From: Otis tarda
Lineage: Eukaryota > Chordata > Aves > Otidiformes > Otididae
Assembly: GCA_026413225.1 (NCBI GenBank)
Contig: CM048552.1
Location: forward strand, 196,305,553-196,369,552
Length of the DNA: 64,000 nucleotides
Reading direction: 5' to 3'
Positions 38,986 to 52,959 of the stretch are shown in pieces. Positions within the stretch are counted from its first letter, which is position 1; each line of letters begins with the position of its first letter. The notes under the pieces are model-generated. The model saw nothing but the letters and a program-made list of their open reading frames with translations. It searched no databases and was not told the DNA's origin. The position numbers were made by a program, and so were the translations under genes.

Positions 38986-40861
38986 GAGAAATATCAGAGT
39001 AGCAAGCACTGTGGTATGGAAAGAGGCCAAGAACAGCAGAAGCTTGGCACTTGGAGGGTCCGCTTCCCATCTTTGGAATGCTTTACAAATATTAATTTTT
39101 CTCAATAATCTTTAAAAGAAGGCCTAGCATAGGTTTGTGCTAAGTGGGAAGACAGCTGGGATTGAGAGCCTGCTCCGTGTTTGCCAGTCAAACCAGTGGC
39201 ATGGATGAAATTGGAACTAAGCCTTTCTGCATCCCAGGGCCACAGGGCAGCAGGTTAGACAACCGCACTTGCTGTGGGGACAGAAAGACCCACTCTTTTC
39301 CATGCAGCCATGCAGCTGTGGCTGTGAAGCCTTGTTCCCCCACCACCGCCAGCATGGAGGCCTGTGGCAGGTCCCCACTCTCTCCAAGGCCTGGGGGCAT
39401 GGCAGAGACCGAGGGGATGGGTCCCACAACCTGAATTCAGTCTAGAACTCAATTCAGACTCGTTCCCTGGTGGGGTTACATGGTTGGCAGTCAGGGAAAT
39501 TGTAAAATGAGTGTATGTAGTGTATAAGCTCCTGCAAAGGGTTAAAATTGCTGTGATAAGGCTGGTTCATGGGACGGGAAAAAAATTTGACTTCAAAGAA
39601 GAGCGGAGAGCATCCAGGCTGTCAGTTCCTGTCAGGAACACTGTCAAAGGCTCCTCCAAGACACTGCTGCTCTCAGCACAGCTCAGCATGCCCCTAGGAC
39701 TGACATTGGCACGGGGTCCCTCTGTCCCACCTGCCCGCTGCACCTGCTCCCAGCTCCTCTCACCTGCTCAGCAGCTTCTCCAATGGGTCCAAGCTCCTCT
39801 TCAACACCTCCTGCCCACCCACCGGCAGGAAGCCATCCTTCTGTGCTCTTTGGGCTCTTTTTCTCATCTCTAATGGAATCACTGCATTGAAAAAAAAAAT
39901 ACTATGGGGCCACTCTCAGCTGTTCCTAATTCTCAACCAGGTGGAAACTCAGCATTAATTTGGTGGAAGAATCATTTGAGTAATAACTTGCGGAGCAATA
40001 ACCTAGATGTTTTCATGTGGTGCTTTCACAAAGCTGACACTGAGATGTCATTAGCATGTTTGTGAATAAGCGCAAGGTAAATTTGAAAAAAAAACACCAT
40101 ATAGGTCTGGCAGCAGAATAATAGAGACCTTTATATAAATATGCATTCAAGTCTACGTGGTGATACTGAAAACAGTAAAAGTAACTATGAAAAATAAAAG
40201 AAAAACCATACAAGGAATTTTTCCTAGAAAATTTTCCCAAGGATCTATAGTACTAGTGTACAGTGGCTGCAGTAAAAGAAGACCTGAAGGAAATAAGAGT
40301 CAAGTATTGTAAATCTACAGAACGTATGATATTCCCCAAATACCTGAGACTTCATTTAAAGTATTAATCTCTTTGCAACTGCTTGAGCACCTCAAGCCTA
40401 ACTCTTTCATGTAGAATTCAGAAGCAACAACATGGACTGCAAAAAGCACGAGAAAGAAAAGCCCAGCATTAAGGTGATTCAGAAGCAGTTAATCAGTAAA
40501 TTTATCAGAAGTAGTTCATCAAGTTTACTAAATTATTCAGGATAACTGAGGACAAAGGCAGGCTGTGGATAATCGAGAAAAAAAACAGTCCGACTCAATA
40601 AGCAACAAATGACAGCTGAAATTCAGTGTAGACAATATAAAGTGATACCTGTCTAAAAAGAAATAATTATTACAATGAAAGAGAAAGTACTTAGAGTTAT
40701 CACAGATGGCTCATGAAAACATCAGATCAGTTCTCATTAGCAGTTAAAAACCTCCACACTTTTAAGAGAGAGAAACCAAAATAGAGCATCATTATGCTAT
40801 TGTAGAAGTTCCCTCATCTGCCCAAACCCTAGATACTGAGTTCCATCCTTGTTGCCTTGTC
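38986..40861. other. Unique non-coding DNA with a GC-richer block, no gene seen
   Basis: From about 39.14 to 39.87 kb the DNA is richer in G and C and carries several overlapping open frames on both strands (for example 39144..39434 plus, 39188..39427 minus, 39511..39873 plus). Mutual overlap on both strands is the mark of reduced stop density, not of genes. No CpG-island-like promoter pattern stands out. Confidence 0.5.
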
Positions 40862-41395
40862 CCACTACAGCTGTAAGTAAAATAGAGAGGTTCAGAGAAG
40901 GACAACAATTATGATCAAAGCTATGGACGGTACAGGGAATGACTGAGAGGACCGGAAACCTCAATCTATAGACAAGATGATTTAAAGGGAATGTGACTGG
41001 AGCTTATAAAACCATGAGTGGCATGAAGAGGGTAGGGATTGAGCTTCATTGTCTCCTTAAATACAAGAACCAGAAATCTCCAAAGGAGTTAGTAGAAACC
41101 ATGCTGAAAATGAAAATTTGAAAAAGTACATATTCTTCACATAGAGAATAGTAGTTGTCCAGTGATTTTGTGGTTCCTAGTAGTTTACGAAGGGTGAAGA
41201 GGAGAACAGACAAGCACATAAAAAACAACCCACTGAGGGTTAATATATGCTAAACCACATTCAGTTGAGAAAGCTTCCTAAGCTCTTCAGAGGCTGAGAA
41301 AATATTCATACATGCTTGTCCAGACCTTGTTGAAGAGAAGATACTGAGCTAGACAGACCTCTGGGCTGGCAAAGTATTCTTGTGGTTATGATAAG
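40862..41395 (+). mobile_element. Ancient CR1/L3-like LINE 3' portion
   Basis: The order of blocks follows the C-terminal ORF2 and 3' end of old amniote CR1: 'gaggttcagagaaggacaac' (VQ.R...), a region like 'gactgggacttttcagc..g' here decayed, 'gcttataaaaccatgagtgg' (LIKTMSG), 'caagaaccagaaatctcc', 'acatattcttcacatagaga' (FF), 'gtccagtgattttgtggttc', 'gagaacagacaagcacata', and finally 'atactgagctagacagacct' with 'ctgggctgg..aaagtattcttgtggttatg', which is the usual 'actgggctagatggaccttt.ggtctg..ccagtatggc..ttcttatg' ending. There is no ATTCTATG tail. Divergence is much greater than in the young CR1 copies here. Confidence 0.8.
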
Positions 41396-44300
41396 TTAGG
41401 ATAGGTAAGCACATCTCACAGGACTGTCTAAGATTTTGGGGGAAAACAACAAAGGGGTAGATTTTCATAGTGATCAAAGTGTTTAACCCCATTTACAAAA
41501 AAAAAAAAATCTGGTCCTAAACACTCAAACTCAAAATCTATATTTTACCTCTTGAAAAATTTAGTCTGCAGTCAGAACAAAAAAAAAATTATATGACCCA
41601 GTGTAAAACAGTGATCCACAATGCAAGTGGAAGTGAGTGTTACACATCCCAAATGGGTGCTGAGATTTTTTGTTAACTACCATATTACTCACACATTGGC
41701 CATACGTCAGACATATTTCTACAGACTGCTTCAACAGAAAGGTGAGACCTTTTAACACAAATAGAGAAATATATCTCTTTTGCTGGAAGGCACTGTTCAT
41801 GTCCTTCCCTGAGTAACAAATGTCCACCCAGCCAAATACAGTGGCAAACACAAAAAGCTGAATCTTGCACTTCCATGGATACGAAAATATGTGATTTCTT
41901 ACCTGAAAGCAGCATATAGCTGAGTGTTCAAAGGTGACCTTCCAATAACTGAAGCCAAGGTATAATATTCTTGCTGTAAATTAATATCTGACTTTTATTT
42001 TACTGTTTCATTCTTCACTTGTATTTGAAACAATGATTTGGGTAGCCTGACCTGGAGGGTAACATCCTTACCAGTATTCAATCACATCCCCTTTTCTCTA
42101 CAGGCAACGCAGGAGCTCCACAATGATCCTCCGTCTATCCCTGTCCTTGGCTTTCTAGCTGATTTCACACTAATCAGCCCAGCCTCATAGCACAATCCTC
42201 AGTAATTCAGAGGGCTTCTCTGCTCGTCTGTTGCCTGAAGTTCCCAGCTGAGCTCCCGAAACATGAAAATCCTGTCCGGTTTCCTCAAAGTTTAACTAAC
42301 CCATTTTCCCTCTTTAAGGCTAAGCTCAACAAATCTATTCTGTGTATGTCTTCGTTTTCTGTTTTAGACACTAAATCTCTGAAAGCTGACAAGGATTCAG
42401 ATTTTTGGACAGGCTTTCAGACCTTTTTATTTCTTCATTTTATCCACCATAGTCATACATACTTCACATTTCTACTGAAGAAATGAAGTGTCATCCTTAG
42501 TAGTAGTTTTTATTATTGTTATTGTTATATCTGTTGTCAGGAGACTTAAAGTTACTTGCAATTTTCCATTCCTAGCTTTCATATCTTCATCGTTGCTACC
42601 AAACATCACAAACTGACCTAAAATTAATAAGTAGCCCTGGGCATTTTTCCTAGTCACACACACTTTCTCCTGGACGGTGAAGTGTCATTTCTGATTTCAA
42701 TCTTCTGCATTCTGTGAAAATCTCCTGCCCAGTCACCAGGTTCAGAAGAAAATACAATTAATTACATCTTATCCTTATCACTTGATTTCCAGTGATCTAA
42801 TACATTATCACCAAATACTTTCATACTGCTCATTAGAAATCATGGAGACATATTTCACAGGAGATTTTCTTGAGAAGCTGCACCCGCAGCACCTGTACTC
42901 AGGAAAGCCTGGTCTTGTCCAGCTTTAGGGAAACCTGAGAGATGCATACTTGTGTTTCCAGTCCTGCTGAGACCTCTTCAGAATTCCCAAATGGACCTTC
43001 TGTGGTCTGAAAGGGGAATCACCTGATTGTCACAAACAATCATAACTAAGGCACCATGAGAAACTTTACCAGACAGTTTTGGAAAAACAGAGGCTTTGGC
43101 AATTTACCACACACACAGTAAAGGGACTTCATTACATGATTTTTCAATTAAGGAGAAAACATCAAAACATATTGTCACATTCAAGTTAAAAACAATGGCT
43201 TGTATTGAAAAGTATCTGTTTCAAGTTAACTACAGATGTGAACTGTTAATAGAAACCATTACTATTATCATTGGTGGTTTTGGTTTAGCTCACTTTGTAT
43301 CACAGAAAACTTAACTGATTCAGGCATCTTTTAATAAAGTTGATCTTAATCCAATTAGGCAGAAAAATTCTGATATTTTAAAGAAATGGGTATAGTTTGG
43401 AGCCCTTTCAAGTACAAAATATTCCTTAATGTCTTTTGAAATACAAGGCATTTTTAAATGTATATGAGCTATACAGCTGCTGTAGACACTTCGGGTTGAT
43501 TCAGCTCTCACAAATACCTATTCTGACTCTCTCTTACTTTTGGAGCTATTTCACACACAAACCAGCATGACACTGTAGCATAACATTTGATATTCCCCCG
43601 TCAGCAAAAGAAAAAAAGGAAAAACTCACTACTTCTTAGCTAATGCCAAAGTGCACAGTCACTGGGCAGAAGGAGAGAAAACTCGTGCAAAACAACGTCA
43701 GTCACAAATGAGCACATGGACAAGTTTATGAGCACACGGAGAACATAGCGAAAGGGCAAAATGCAGCTGACCAGATGCTTTTAGGAGCCTGTGGCAAATC
43801 TGCAAAGTGGCTTGAGACAACCTAAAGAGAAAATATCTTTTATTGGATCAATAGCACTGCATGCAGCAGTGCATGTGTGTGGAAAAGTGTCGATCTGAGG
43901 CACTGGGGTTTTTTATGTGTGGTGTTACTAAAACAATACTATTTTTACATACTCCAAAGTCCCAGCAAAATTATATCAGAAGAATAAAAGAACATTTAAG
44001 GGTATTCAGTTGCAATAAATCTATCAATCATATATGTGCAATGTAGGTTCTATCTTAATGATTGTAAATTGATATTCAATAAGCAAAAAAAAAAAAAAGA
44101 CTGGAGAAAGTCTGAGAATGTTTTCCTTTCTGTAAGCAAGGTGTGTATCAGGCAAAGCTTTTAATTAATTCTTAAAAGGAGATGAATAGGATATTCTAAG
44201 AAAATAACAGTATTTTTAACTAGTGTTACTAATGGGCACTTAATTACGGGAAAGCTGTTCCCCATTTGATTTTTTTCTAAATCAAATAAAATTCAAGTGC

Positions 44301-47300
44301 TTTTTTTTCCTTTCCTTCTAACAGATCAGTAAGTATTCACAATTTTGGAACAAGTCATCATTTTAAAAACAGTATTTATAAGGTGTTGTGTTTAGTTTGT
44401 AGGAATTTCTAAGTTATTTCACTTCTGTTGAAGACAGCATAGAAAAAGATAGGCAAACGATAACCTGATTACTTCTGTCACAAACCACTGTGTCCTAATA
44501 CAACTATTCGCTGAAACATTTTTAACACCTGGTAAACAGTAATTTCCTACTAATTCACTCCATGTTGAGGTGGTAACTTGTAAAATGGTCATATGTTGGT
44601 AACAGCTGACAAGGTTTCATAAATGATAACGCTGTGCATGCTGGGAGGGTGGATTGTTTGGTTCATCATTGATAGACTAGAAATAGTTTCCCTGTGCACT
44701 TTCAATGGCAGGACTAGGATGCAAACAAAAATTTGGTTCATCTGAAGCTCCCAAAAGCTTACTCTGAGGATTTCAGTAAGTGTTATACAGTGAAATAATT
44801 TCTGTTGATCTCCGCATTTTCAAACTTTGTATCATTACATTGCTTGTCTGCAGCCAACATACAAACCCCAGACATATAATGGGATGTGTTTTTCAAAGAC
44901 TGTGATAAAAATCTAATTTTTGTGACCAAACAAGTTTTTTCCACATATGAAAATGCTTAAACAAGAATTTAATGACTTGATCCAGAGAGTTCCCTTTAGG
45001 CCACAGAAAATTACTTTAATCTGTGAATGGGATTTGCATCCATCAGAAGACAAAACTTCTCAGTCAATAGTATAGTTAGCCTAAAATGTGGCTTTATATT
45101 TGTTCTGCTTGAATAGTGCTTGTGTCTGTCCTGCAAGGAAAAATTAATGGCTCGCTCTCTGCTCAAAGAGATGGTTGACTGAACAAAGGTGTTTATTGGC
45201 AGAAAATTCCTTCATTTAAGAATACCTTCCACCAGCCACACTATACCCCTGATGAAAGGTTAGTCTGAAAATAATACTATGCAAAAGCACAAATTTAATT
45301 CTATTTTACCAATATGACCTGAAATGCTTCACAGAAATAGATGCAGAGATGCACGTTCAAAAAGAGTTTAAAAACAAAGAGTTTAATAATGCTATACCTA
45401 TTTAACAGTATCGTACAGTGTGAAAAGCTCCTGTGATGAATGCAAGGCAATTGAGGACAGATGTTTTCCAGAGGTATTTTTTAGTTATAAGTACAAACTC
45501 AGACAGCTTGATGCTCTAGGATAGGTGGTAAGGAATAAATAAACCCAAGGCACCCAGTTACCCAGATTATCGAGAATTATGCCACAGACAGTCTCAAGCA
45601 TTTCAGAATCTGGCCCAAATAACTTGTCATTAATTTATCTTATTTAAAATATGCACTGACCAAGCAGAAGGCAGATTCACCCCTTTAAACTAGGAGGCTT
45701 GTTCCAAACACTTATTTTATTTATTTTCATGTCAGTATGCTAATGAATGCATGTTTAGGTAACACTGAGGCTTTAAAACTTCCTACTGTCACAGGATAAG
45801 ATTACAGGTTTGTTAATCTTATATTATAAACATAACCAGAAGTAAAAAAAAAAAAAAAAAAAAGAAAAACAACAAAACCCAACAAGGAAATTATGACCGT
45901 TCTCACCCTTTTCCTTCATATGCAGGGTTTCCACCCCTCTCAGCTGTACCAAATGCTGAACTGACTGCCTGTGTAGCTGAGGAAGAGATCCAGGGGCAAA
46001 ATGTGGCTCTGAAGAAGGGAAGAAGTAATCTTCTGGAGTGGAGATAAAAAGACATTTGACCACAGATGTTCCCACAGAGACATCTCTACCTCACAGGGCA
46101 GTTGAAGGACTGGACAGCAAGAACATGCAGGGTTTCAGCTGAGATGTTCATTTGTCACACAGAAGAAATACAAGGATAAAAGAATGGGAGGAAACCACTT
46201 TCCTTGACCCCTCTCTTCTTTCCAAGCTAATAATTATTTTAAGTCAAGGTGTTTATGCTGATTGATTATATCAAGCAAGCAGTACACAGCTTTTTTTTTT
46301 TCCCATGAAGTGGAGTTTACATATATAGATACAAGACAAATAGGCCACTAACAGAGAGATCTTCATGCAGGCAAAACTTGTTGATGTTAGTGAACTGCTC
46401 TTTAGTCAGTCCTACTCAGGAAAGCACGTGTATCGATGACCCAAGTTAAGCTAGCACTTCAGAACCTTCCCAAACTGAGATGGAAATACTCAGTACTAAG
46501 TACCACAGGTTTTGTTAGAATGACAATGAGAAAGGAGCTTCAAAACAGCAAAGTGAACACTTTAAAGTTTACACACAATAAATAAAGTACACCAAGCAGG
46601 ACATTTGACACTAAAATATTCACTGAAGTCACTTTCTGCTCACAGTTCATGAAAAGTGGTCTTATGTGATCGGGTAAACCAGGAAGCAACTGCAAAGTCT
46701 TCACACATGTAAAACCCCTTAGTCTCACTATTTGCTCCTCCAGAGGAGTTTTATTTTAGCAAAGACAGCAGCATCGTGTATAACACCTTGGCCAGGACTT
46801 ACAAAGGAAAAGGAAAGCTTTTTCCACTTAAAGTTCCTATCAGCTGCACTGGCAGTAAATTCCTCATCATGGAGTGAATCCTATAATCTTACATAATAAA
46901 TCTTTTACAGAGTTTAATCTCCATCATGAAAACTATTCATATGCAAAGACTGACTTTCTGCCAGTCTTTAAAGAAATCAAAGTTATGTGCTGTAAAAACA
47001 AGATACCTCAAGCTAAAACTAATATTAATTCTCTAGCTCTTATCTTTTTCTTCAGAAAGCGCAATAATTATTGTGTGATGAGTCCTTTTGGTACTATCAA
47101 ATTAGTTTTCTCCTTCGTCTACAAGTCCTTAGAGTGAACTAGAGCAAAACATCAGGTTGAAGAGATTTCTTTTTCAGTGATTTGACGATTTCTTAGCAAC
47201 TGCATGCTTGCCTCATTTACAGAATAGCTTTAACAATGAAAATATAAGGTTTTCCTAGTGCAAAAATGAGAGATTTCCATATTAAAATGGTAAAGGGACT

Positions 47301-49296
47301 AAACCATGAATCCTATAACCTCTCCTCTGGCAGCATCCATAGTTCAGGTAAGCAGTTAGAAAGCTCTCAGTTTGGTGTATGGCTGCTGCCAATGCAAGTA
47401 TGAACTGAGTTAGAAAACAACAAAAGCTGGAAGTATAACCACCTCCATTTTCTTATTCATTATAAGATTGCAGAAAAAGATTAAAAACTCTTATCTTCTG
47501 CACCATGCCTCCTCCAGGGAATGCCATGAAGGAAAAACACTGAAAAACATTTGTTTATTTTCTTCTCTTTATTTGTGCTTCCCATTTTGATCATTTGATG
47601 TATGTTATAATCTGCAAAGTATGATCTTACCAGTAAAGGACTGAGAGACAATTTATAGCACCAGCATTACAAAATGAGACTTGCAGAAGGAAATCATTGA
47701 TAGATATTAATTAAAATTACCTCATTAAATCTAGAATGGTTCCTTTACCACTACATAAATCTTAATTCCTTTTTGATAACATGGTACAGATCCAAGAAAG
47801 CCAACACCTTGTATGAATATTAGTGCCTAACTAATGACTTTTAGTTACTTTGTTTGAACTTACATGTATTGTCCCTATGACCAAAAATTATTTCTGTTTC
47901 CAAAGAGGCAGTCACATGGCTGGGCATTAATCAAGCATTTCTTCAGTGACTCCTAAAATGCTAGGTCACCATCTAACTATCACTTGTCCAATTTTTTTTT
48001 GTGGCCACTTTCCACCTCAATGATTGAAATTTGAATTATGGAGCACAGGTGACTCAGAAGGCCATTTCCCATAGCCTTGCAGGCTGTCAAGTAGGAAAGT
48101 TAGAATGCAAAGAGGCAAAAATGCCATCATCATACTGATTCTCTGTTCCAGATTAGATCCGTTTTCCTACCAGTGATGCTTCCTAATAAATAGTGATTAT
48201 TCAATATCTCCATAAATATGAAGTATAAAACTGTATAAAATTTGTATTTTTAAGAAATCAAAATAGCACTAGATACTCTCTACTTCCTAGTCACACCCTA
48301 GTTCCTATAATCATCCCATTAGAACACACCTGAGACATGACAGCTTTGGAACCTCGTGGCCTGAAGTGTGCTTCTGAGTACTCCTTGTATTAAACACATC
48401 ACCTTTACTGAACCAACAGCTCAGCTGTATCTATGATCAAATAAGCAACTTTTGAAGACCATCTGTTAGCCTAGAGTGGGAGTATTTATACTGGTCTTTG
48501 CATTGCAGTTATTTCTAATACTAATGCTATGAGCCAATTTACTATGCAGTGAAACATTTGGTAGTCTATTACTCCAGGATGTTCCTTGCAGCATCACAGG
48601 TCACTCCTGATATGAGAGTGCAGAATACTAAGGGATACAGAAAGAAAGAAAGACAGACAAAATGTGGTCAAGTCTAATTTGAAAGGAAGTACGATGAAAG
48701 TGTTTAGCAAACGTCCTAGCAACTAATGTACCCTATACAGTACCGTTGACATGTGAATTTGAGCATTTCCACATGTGCTGGGCAGCTGGCACATGTGTCA
48801 CTCTGTGCCTGCTCAGAATTACTGGACTGCGGAAATTCACCCTGTGAGAAGGGAGCAGAACATAAGCAGAACTCCCTCAACAAATGTAACCATCATTGAT
48901 TAAACTTAATGTTACTAGGGACCCATAATAAGATGACATTAAATAGTCATTGACTTATTTCCCAATGAGCAATGAAAACTGAAAGGGTTACCATATGCCA
49001 TTAATTTAAACAATATCAGAGGGTCCTCGTAAGAATGAGAAATTACTACCACGCGTAATTTGTATATATATTAAGTCAGGTTATTTTTGAATCTTTATAT
49101 TTTTGCAAACAACAGGAAAATACATTTTAGAAATTCTCTTTTGTTATTGAAATGCTATTTTCTTGAATTGAACTCTAAAAGCAGAGGAGACATCATTTGT
49201 TGTCACACCAGATAGGTGACTACTGGGTTGAGACCATAAATATCAATATGTCAATAATTAAGGGAACTAATATTGACTTTGATTTACATACATGCA
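41396..49296. other. Long unique non-coding stretch, no gene seen
   Basis: About eight kilobases with no recognisable gene or clear transposon. Open frames are short (at most 96 codons, 41561..41851 minus). Homopolymer A runs occur near 41.5, 44.09 and 45.85 kb. A sentence-like match to old dispersed amniote repeats ('gaatctggcccaaataactt' near 45.61 kb) is too short to call. Confidence 0.5.
45844..45863. repeat. Poly-A run, 20 bases
   Basis: Twenty A, followed by a G and more A-rich sequence. No polyadenylation signal or retrocopy-like body was seen upstream. Treated as a homopolymer microsatellite. Confidence 0.85.
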
Positions 49297-49390
49297 GACC
49301 AGATTCTTGGCTGGCATAATAATCAGCATATCTCCGTCCAAGTCAGTGCTATAGAGCTGCATTGATTTACAGCCATTGGAGACTGAGATG
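49297..49390 (+). repeat. Old dispersed near-palindromic motif, fullest copy
   Basis: This copy reads 'cagattcttggctggcataa', 'taatcagcatatctccgtcc', 'aagtcagtgctatagagctg', 'cattgatttacagccattgg' and 'agactgag'. The left half and the reverse complement of the right half resemble each other (ggctgg..taa..atcagcat against attgattta..gcc). The same wording recurs at 57754..57856 and, in part, at 17135..17210. I recall similar phrases being common in amniote genomes but cannot assign a family name. Confidence 0.45.
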
Positions 49391-52300
49391 ATGTAGACAA
49401 TAGTTATTTTTAGAAGGCATTCTTTGGAAGAAACCGTTATGATGAGGCCAAAATCTGCACCTCTTATTCAGATGCACAGTCTCAATGGGATTAAGAGTAA
49501 GAAGAGAAAAATGCGGACCATCTTCTGAAGGTTATGCCTGAGAGCTGAAAATAAATTCTGATGCAGCTTAATAATGATCACATTTGAGCTACGTATATAC
49601 ATGTTTAAAATGTTGTAGAAGATAGATTAAATTTTAAAACCAGTGATGCCTGAAACACAAGCAGGCCTGAGCCAAAAAGATAAGAAACCAATCCAAGGCA
49701 TAGATGCTAACATTGTTCTCCTTCTCTTACTCGACAGCTGCTTGTCTGAGGAGCTGTCATACGGAAAATATGTGAATGCAATGAAACATCTGTTAACGTA
49801 TCTCTGCTCCCACCCAGCTCCTTAAAAGCAAAAACTGTAGGCTTGTTGCTATTTTCAATAGTGCCCAGACACTTGTTCTGTGCGTCGCAGCATAGGGATG
49901 GTGATGTCTCGGGGCTGCCTGGCTGCTTGGGGCCGGAATGGCAGCACACGGCAGTCATCTCAGGCATGTGGGGTAATACAAAGACAAGGTCTTAAAGCAG
50001 CCTGTAATCCTAAAAAGTGCCATTCCAGAGGATTTCCAGTTAGGAATACTTAGCACGAGAAGACCTAAATGCACAAGCATTTAGGAGCATAGTTTAGTTT
50101 GCGGTATCCTCTAGCTGGGGAGATAATTACTAGCCCAGCTGCTTCTGTTACCTCTTTTCATCTTATTAGACAGCCACTTCCCTGATCTCTTGCATGTTGA
50201 CGACACATGGCATTCATACCTGCTGGAGACAGTGACAAATTATTCCTGGCATTTGTCATTATTAATTTGTTTCTTTACTAGAGAAATTAGGAGACTGTCA
50301 CCAAACTGAGTGCAATTAGAAAAAAAAAAAACAAGGAGGCTCCTTTTTCAGATAGAAAAGGGGAATAAAAGTAAAGAGTCCAAATGCTTGTTTCTGTTGG
50401 CTTTAGCAATAGCCAGGCAGCTTCACAAACTTAATAAAATATGCTCCTTTCTCCTTAATGCCTATAAAATATATATCCCTGTACAGAAACAGCAATCTTA
50501 CATCAGACTGAGAATGCAATGAAAAAAGTATATTGGTTCGACTGAGCATTATTTTTCTACTGACAGACAAGGTACTTCGTGTCATTTCAAACACTCATGC
50601 TCAGTTTATTCTCATTTGTCTGAGTTTTTTTCTCTGTCTGTAAATGCAGCAGCAGGCAAGTTTAACCACATTAGGAAATTTTAATTTTCAACCTGAAGAT
50701 GAGATAACAATCTGTCTCAGTTGCTGTCATTATCTTCTATCCCAAGCTGACATGTTTATTCTTGGGCATTTACACTGTGGTAGAGAATGCCATGAAGGAG
50801 CTGAATTATAAATGTTAGTTTTGATTGAATATGATACTGCAAATAAACAGGCCAATACATTCTATAACTTTGTCATCTTCTTTCATCCTCTCAATGCTGC
50901 AGCTGATGATACCCCCAGGCACTTGCTGCAAATAAGTCCATAGAATGATACGGGCATCAGACAAGCGTATGTGAAAATGACCCAGCATACCAGTTAATAA
51001 GAACAGAATTCAGATGTGAAACCATAGCACCATGAAAAACAATGTAAAAGCTCTGAGGAAAAAAAAAAAAATTATGTTTATTCAAAATTATCTGCTACCC
51101 AGCAGTCATACTCTTGTTTAAAGAAGAGTCCACATAGCAACAGGAAGAGAGAATGACACAAAATGTCTGTGATCATCCTCAGACTGGCCAGCAAAAGATT
51201 TCTTTCAAAAAGCAGCCTTCATTGTGCTACTCCCACTGTAAAGTGGGTGTAGAGGCAAATCTCATACAATGACGAAGGTGGAAAAATCATAGTAAATCTC
51301 CATGTCAGTGCCTTTTGTTTTTACTGCTTTGGATGTGCATTTTGCAGAGCCATAAAAGCATGGAAAAACCTACCAAACAAGCAAACATTCTTCTTTAACC
51401 CTTTGGCACTGGGCAAGGAGTGTCTGGAAATCTTGACTTTTAGTGTCAAGGGTATCAAAACAAAACAAAAAAAAAACCAGCTCACAATTCTCAAAGTCTG
51501 GCGAGAGACGCGGAGAACATAAAAGCTGTGAAAATGAGGCTAGCTAGGCAAAAATAAAGAGAAGGATTGGCTCTAGAACATATTAGGTCTCTGACTGATT
51601 TTTGAACAAAGAAAGTTGGGGTTTTTTTAAAAAAATGCACTGTTTCTGATTTGTAAAAGTGGTATTTAAAGCAGAAAATGAAGAATTCATCTGATTGCTA
51701 ACAAAACAGCAGTAAACTAGTTGTCATAAGCTGTTGTCTTATTATCATGCTCCTCCATTCTAGTTGAAGAAAAAGTTCCAAATAAAGTGAAGTGACAAAG
51801 TTTCTGAGTACTATAAGGTCACTTTCTTTCTCAAGCTTGAAAATCAAGGATACAACTAGCTTAGCCACTGTGTTTTCAGAATAAGAAAAGATAGAAGTAA
51901 TCTGTATTTTGACACTAAGTAATGAATAAACAGAAAATTAGGTGGTGAACTCCTTTTAGCTCTGACACATAATCATAATAGTGGTCCAGTTGCTCGAGTG
52001 GAATAAATATAATTATGTCAAATAAAACTAGTAGACAATCTGGTGCAATACTGAATATTTACGTATTCATAATGTGATTAAATATAAGCATATATTTTTA
52101 CACGTGCATGTGTCTACATGCACACATGTGTGTAGATCAGCTCATTGATTTTACCAAGACATTTTACATGCTCTATATTGTCCTTCCCCTTGTATTGTCC
52201 TGGTCCCTGTTATTCCCATTCTAGGAATTCTTCTCCTCATCTCACATAGGTTGACAGGCGTTAATTCAAGGTCTGCTGGACATCTGGCATTCGAAACAGC

Positions 52301-52959
52301 AGGTACTCATTGCTCAAGTTGTTCAACTTGCACCTCTGAACCTGGCTATCCCTACCTTGATGGTTCTGACTGTGTACATGGTACTTGTGGGAGCCCCAGT
52401 GCTCCAGCAAGTACCACTGCCCTCTTTCCTTCACTTGGAGCACTCAAGTACAAAATGCTCCAAAAGGAGCTGACTTGGCTAAACAGTTCAACTGTCCAAA
52501 AGGAACCTGTTTGTTAGAAGAAGAGTGAAACGTGGTTCAGGCACCCTGCTGCCACATGGCTGCCCTCATTTCTGAGCTAGCACACACCTTGTGCCTTAGT
52601 CCTCAGTCCACACCTTCTCCAGCTGTGGCCCTGGCTGAAGGGGGACATAACTGCTGTCCTTCAAACCAACCTCATCCCTTTCTGAGTGCCTCCAGTGTGC
52701 TCAGAAAACCTCCATGGGATGAGATTTGGAGATGGCTGTGTCGGGGGACCTTTCGGTCTGTCCATGCTCTGTTGATGGATGCAGAGGACAGTGAAGGGGG
52801 CACGTGACAACACTCGAGGGCCCCATGGGGGAATCTTTGTGGAACAGAGGGCATCAAGTGGCTCCCGAAGGCAGGCAAGCTGGTGATCTTTCCCCAGTTA
52901 AAGTGTCTAAATCCATCTTCAGCATTAAATCAAGCAGTTCAAAATAATGACTGCAGTTC
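49391..52959. other. Unique non-coding DNA, no gene seen
   Basis: No recognisable gene or transposon. About 50640..50930 reads as sober, non-repetitive sequence with a possible conserved-element texture (see findings). From 52.25 to 52.9 kb it is GC-richer, with overlapping open frames on both strands that have no family signature. An alternating purine-pyrimidine patch lies near 52.1 kb. Confidence 0.5.
52097..52134. repeat. Alternating CA/TG-rich simple sequence
   Basis: A patch of mostly alternating purine and pyrimidine ('tacacgtgcatgtg', 'acatgcacacatgtgtg') with several self-complementary hexamers such as ACATGT, GTGCAC-like and CACGTG. This is a decayed dinucleotide repeat that could favour Z-form or small cruciforms. 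Confidence 0.5.

Noticed and set aside
39144-39873. Cluster of overlapping frames in a GC-richer block
   Set aside because: Up to three frames on the minus strand and one on the plus strand coincide. That pattern comes from composition. No start-site or CpG-island pattern is clear.
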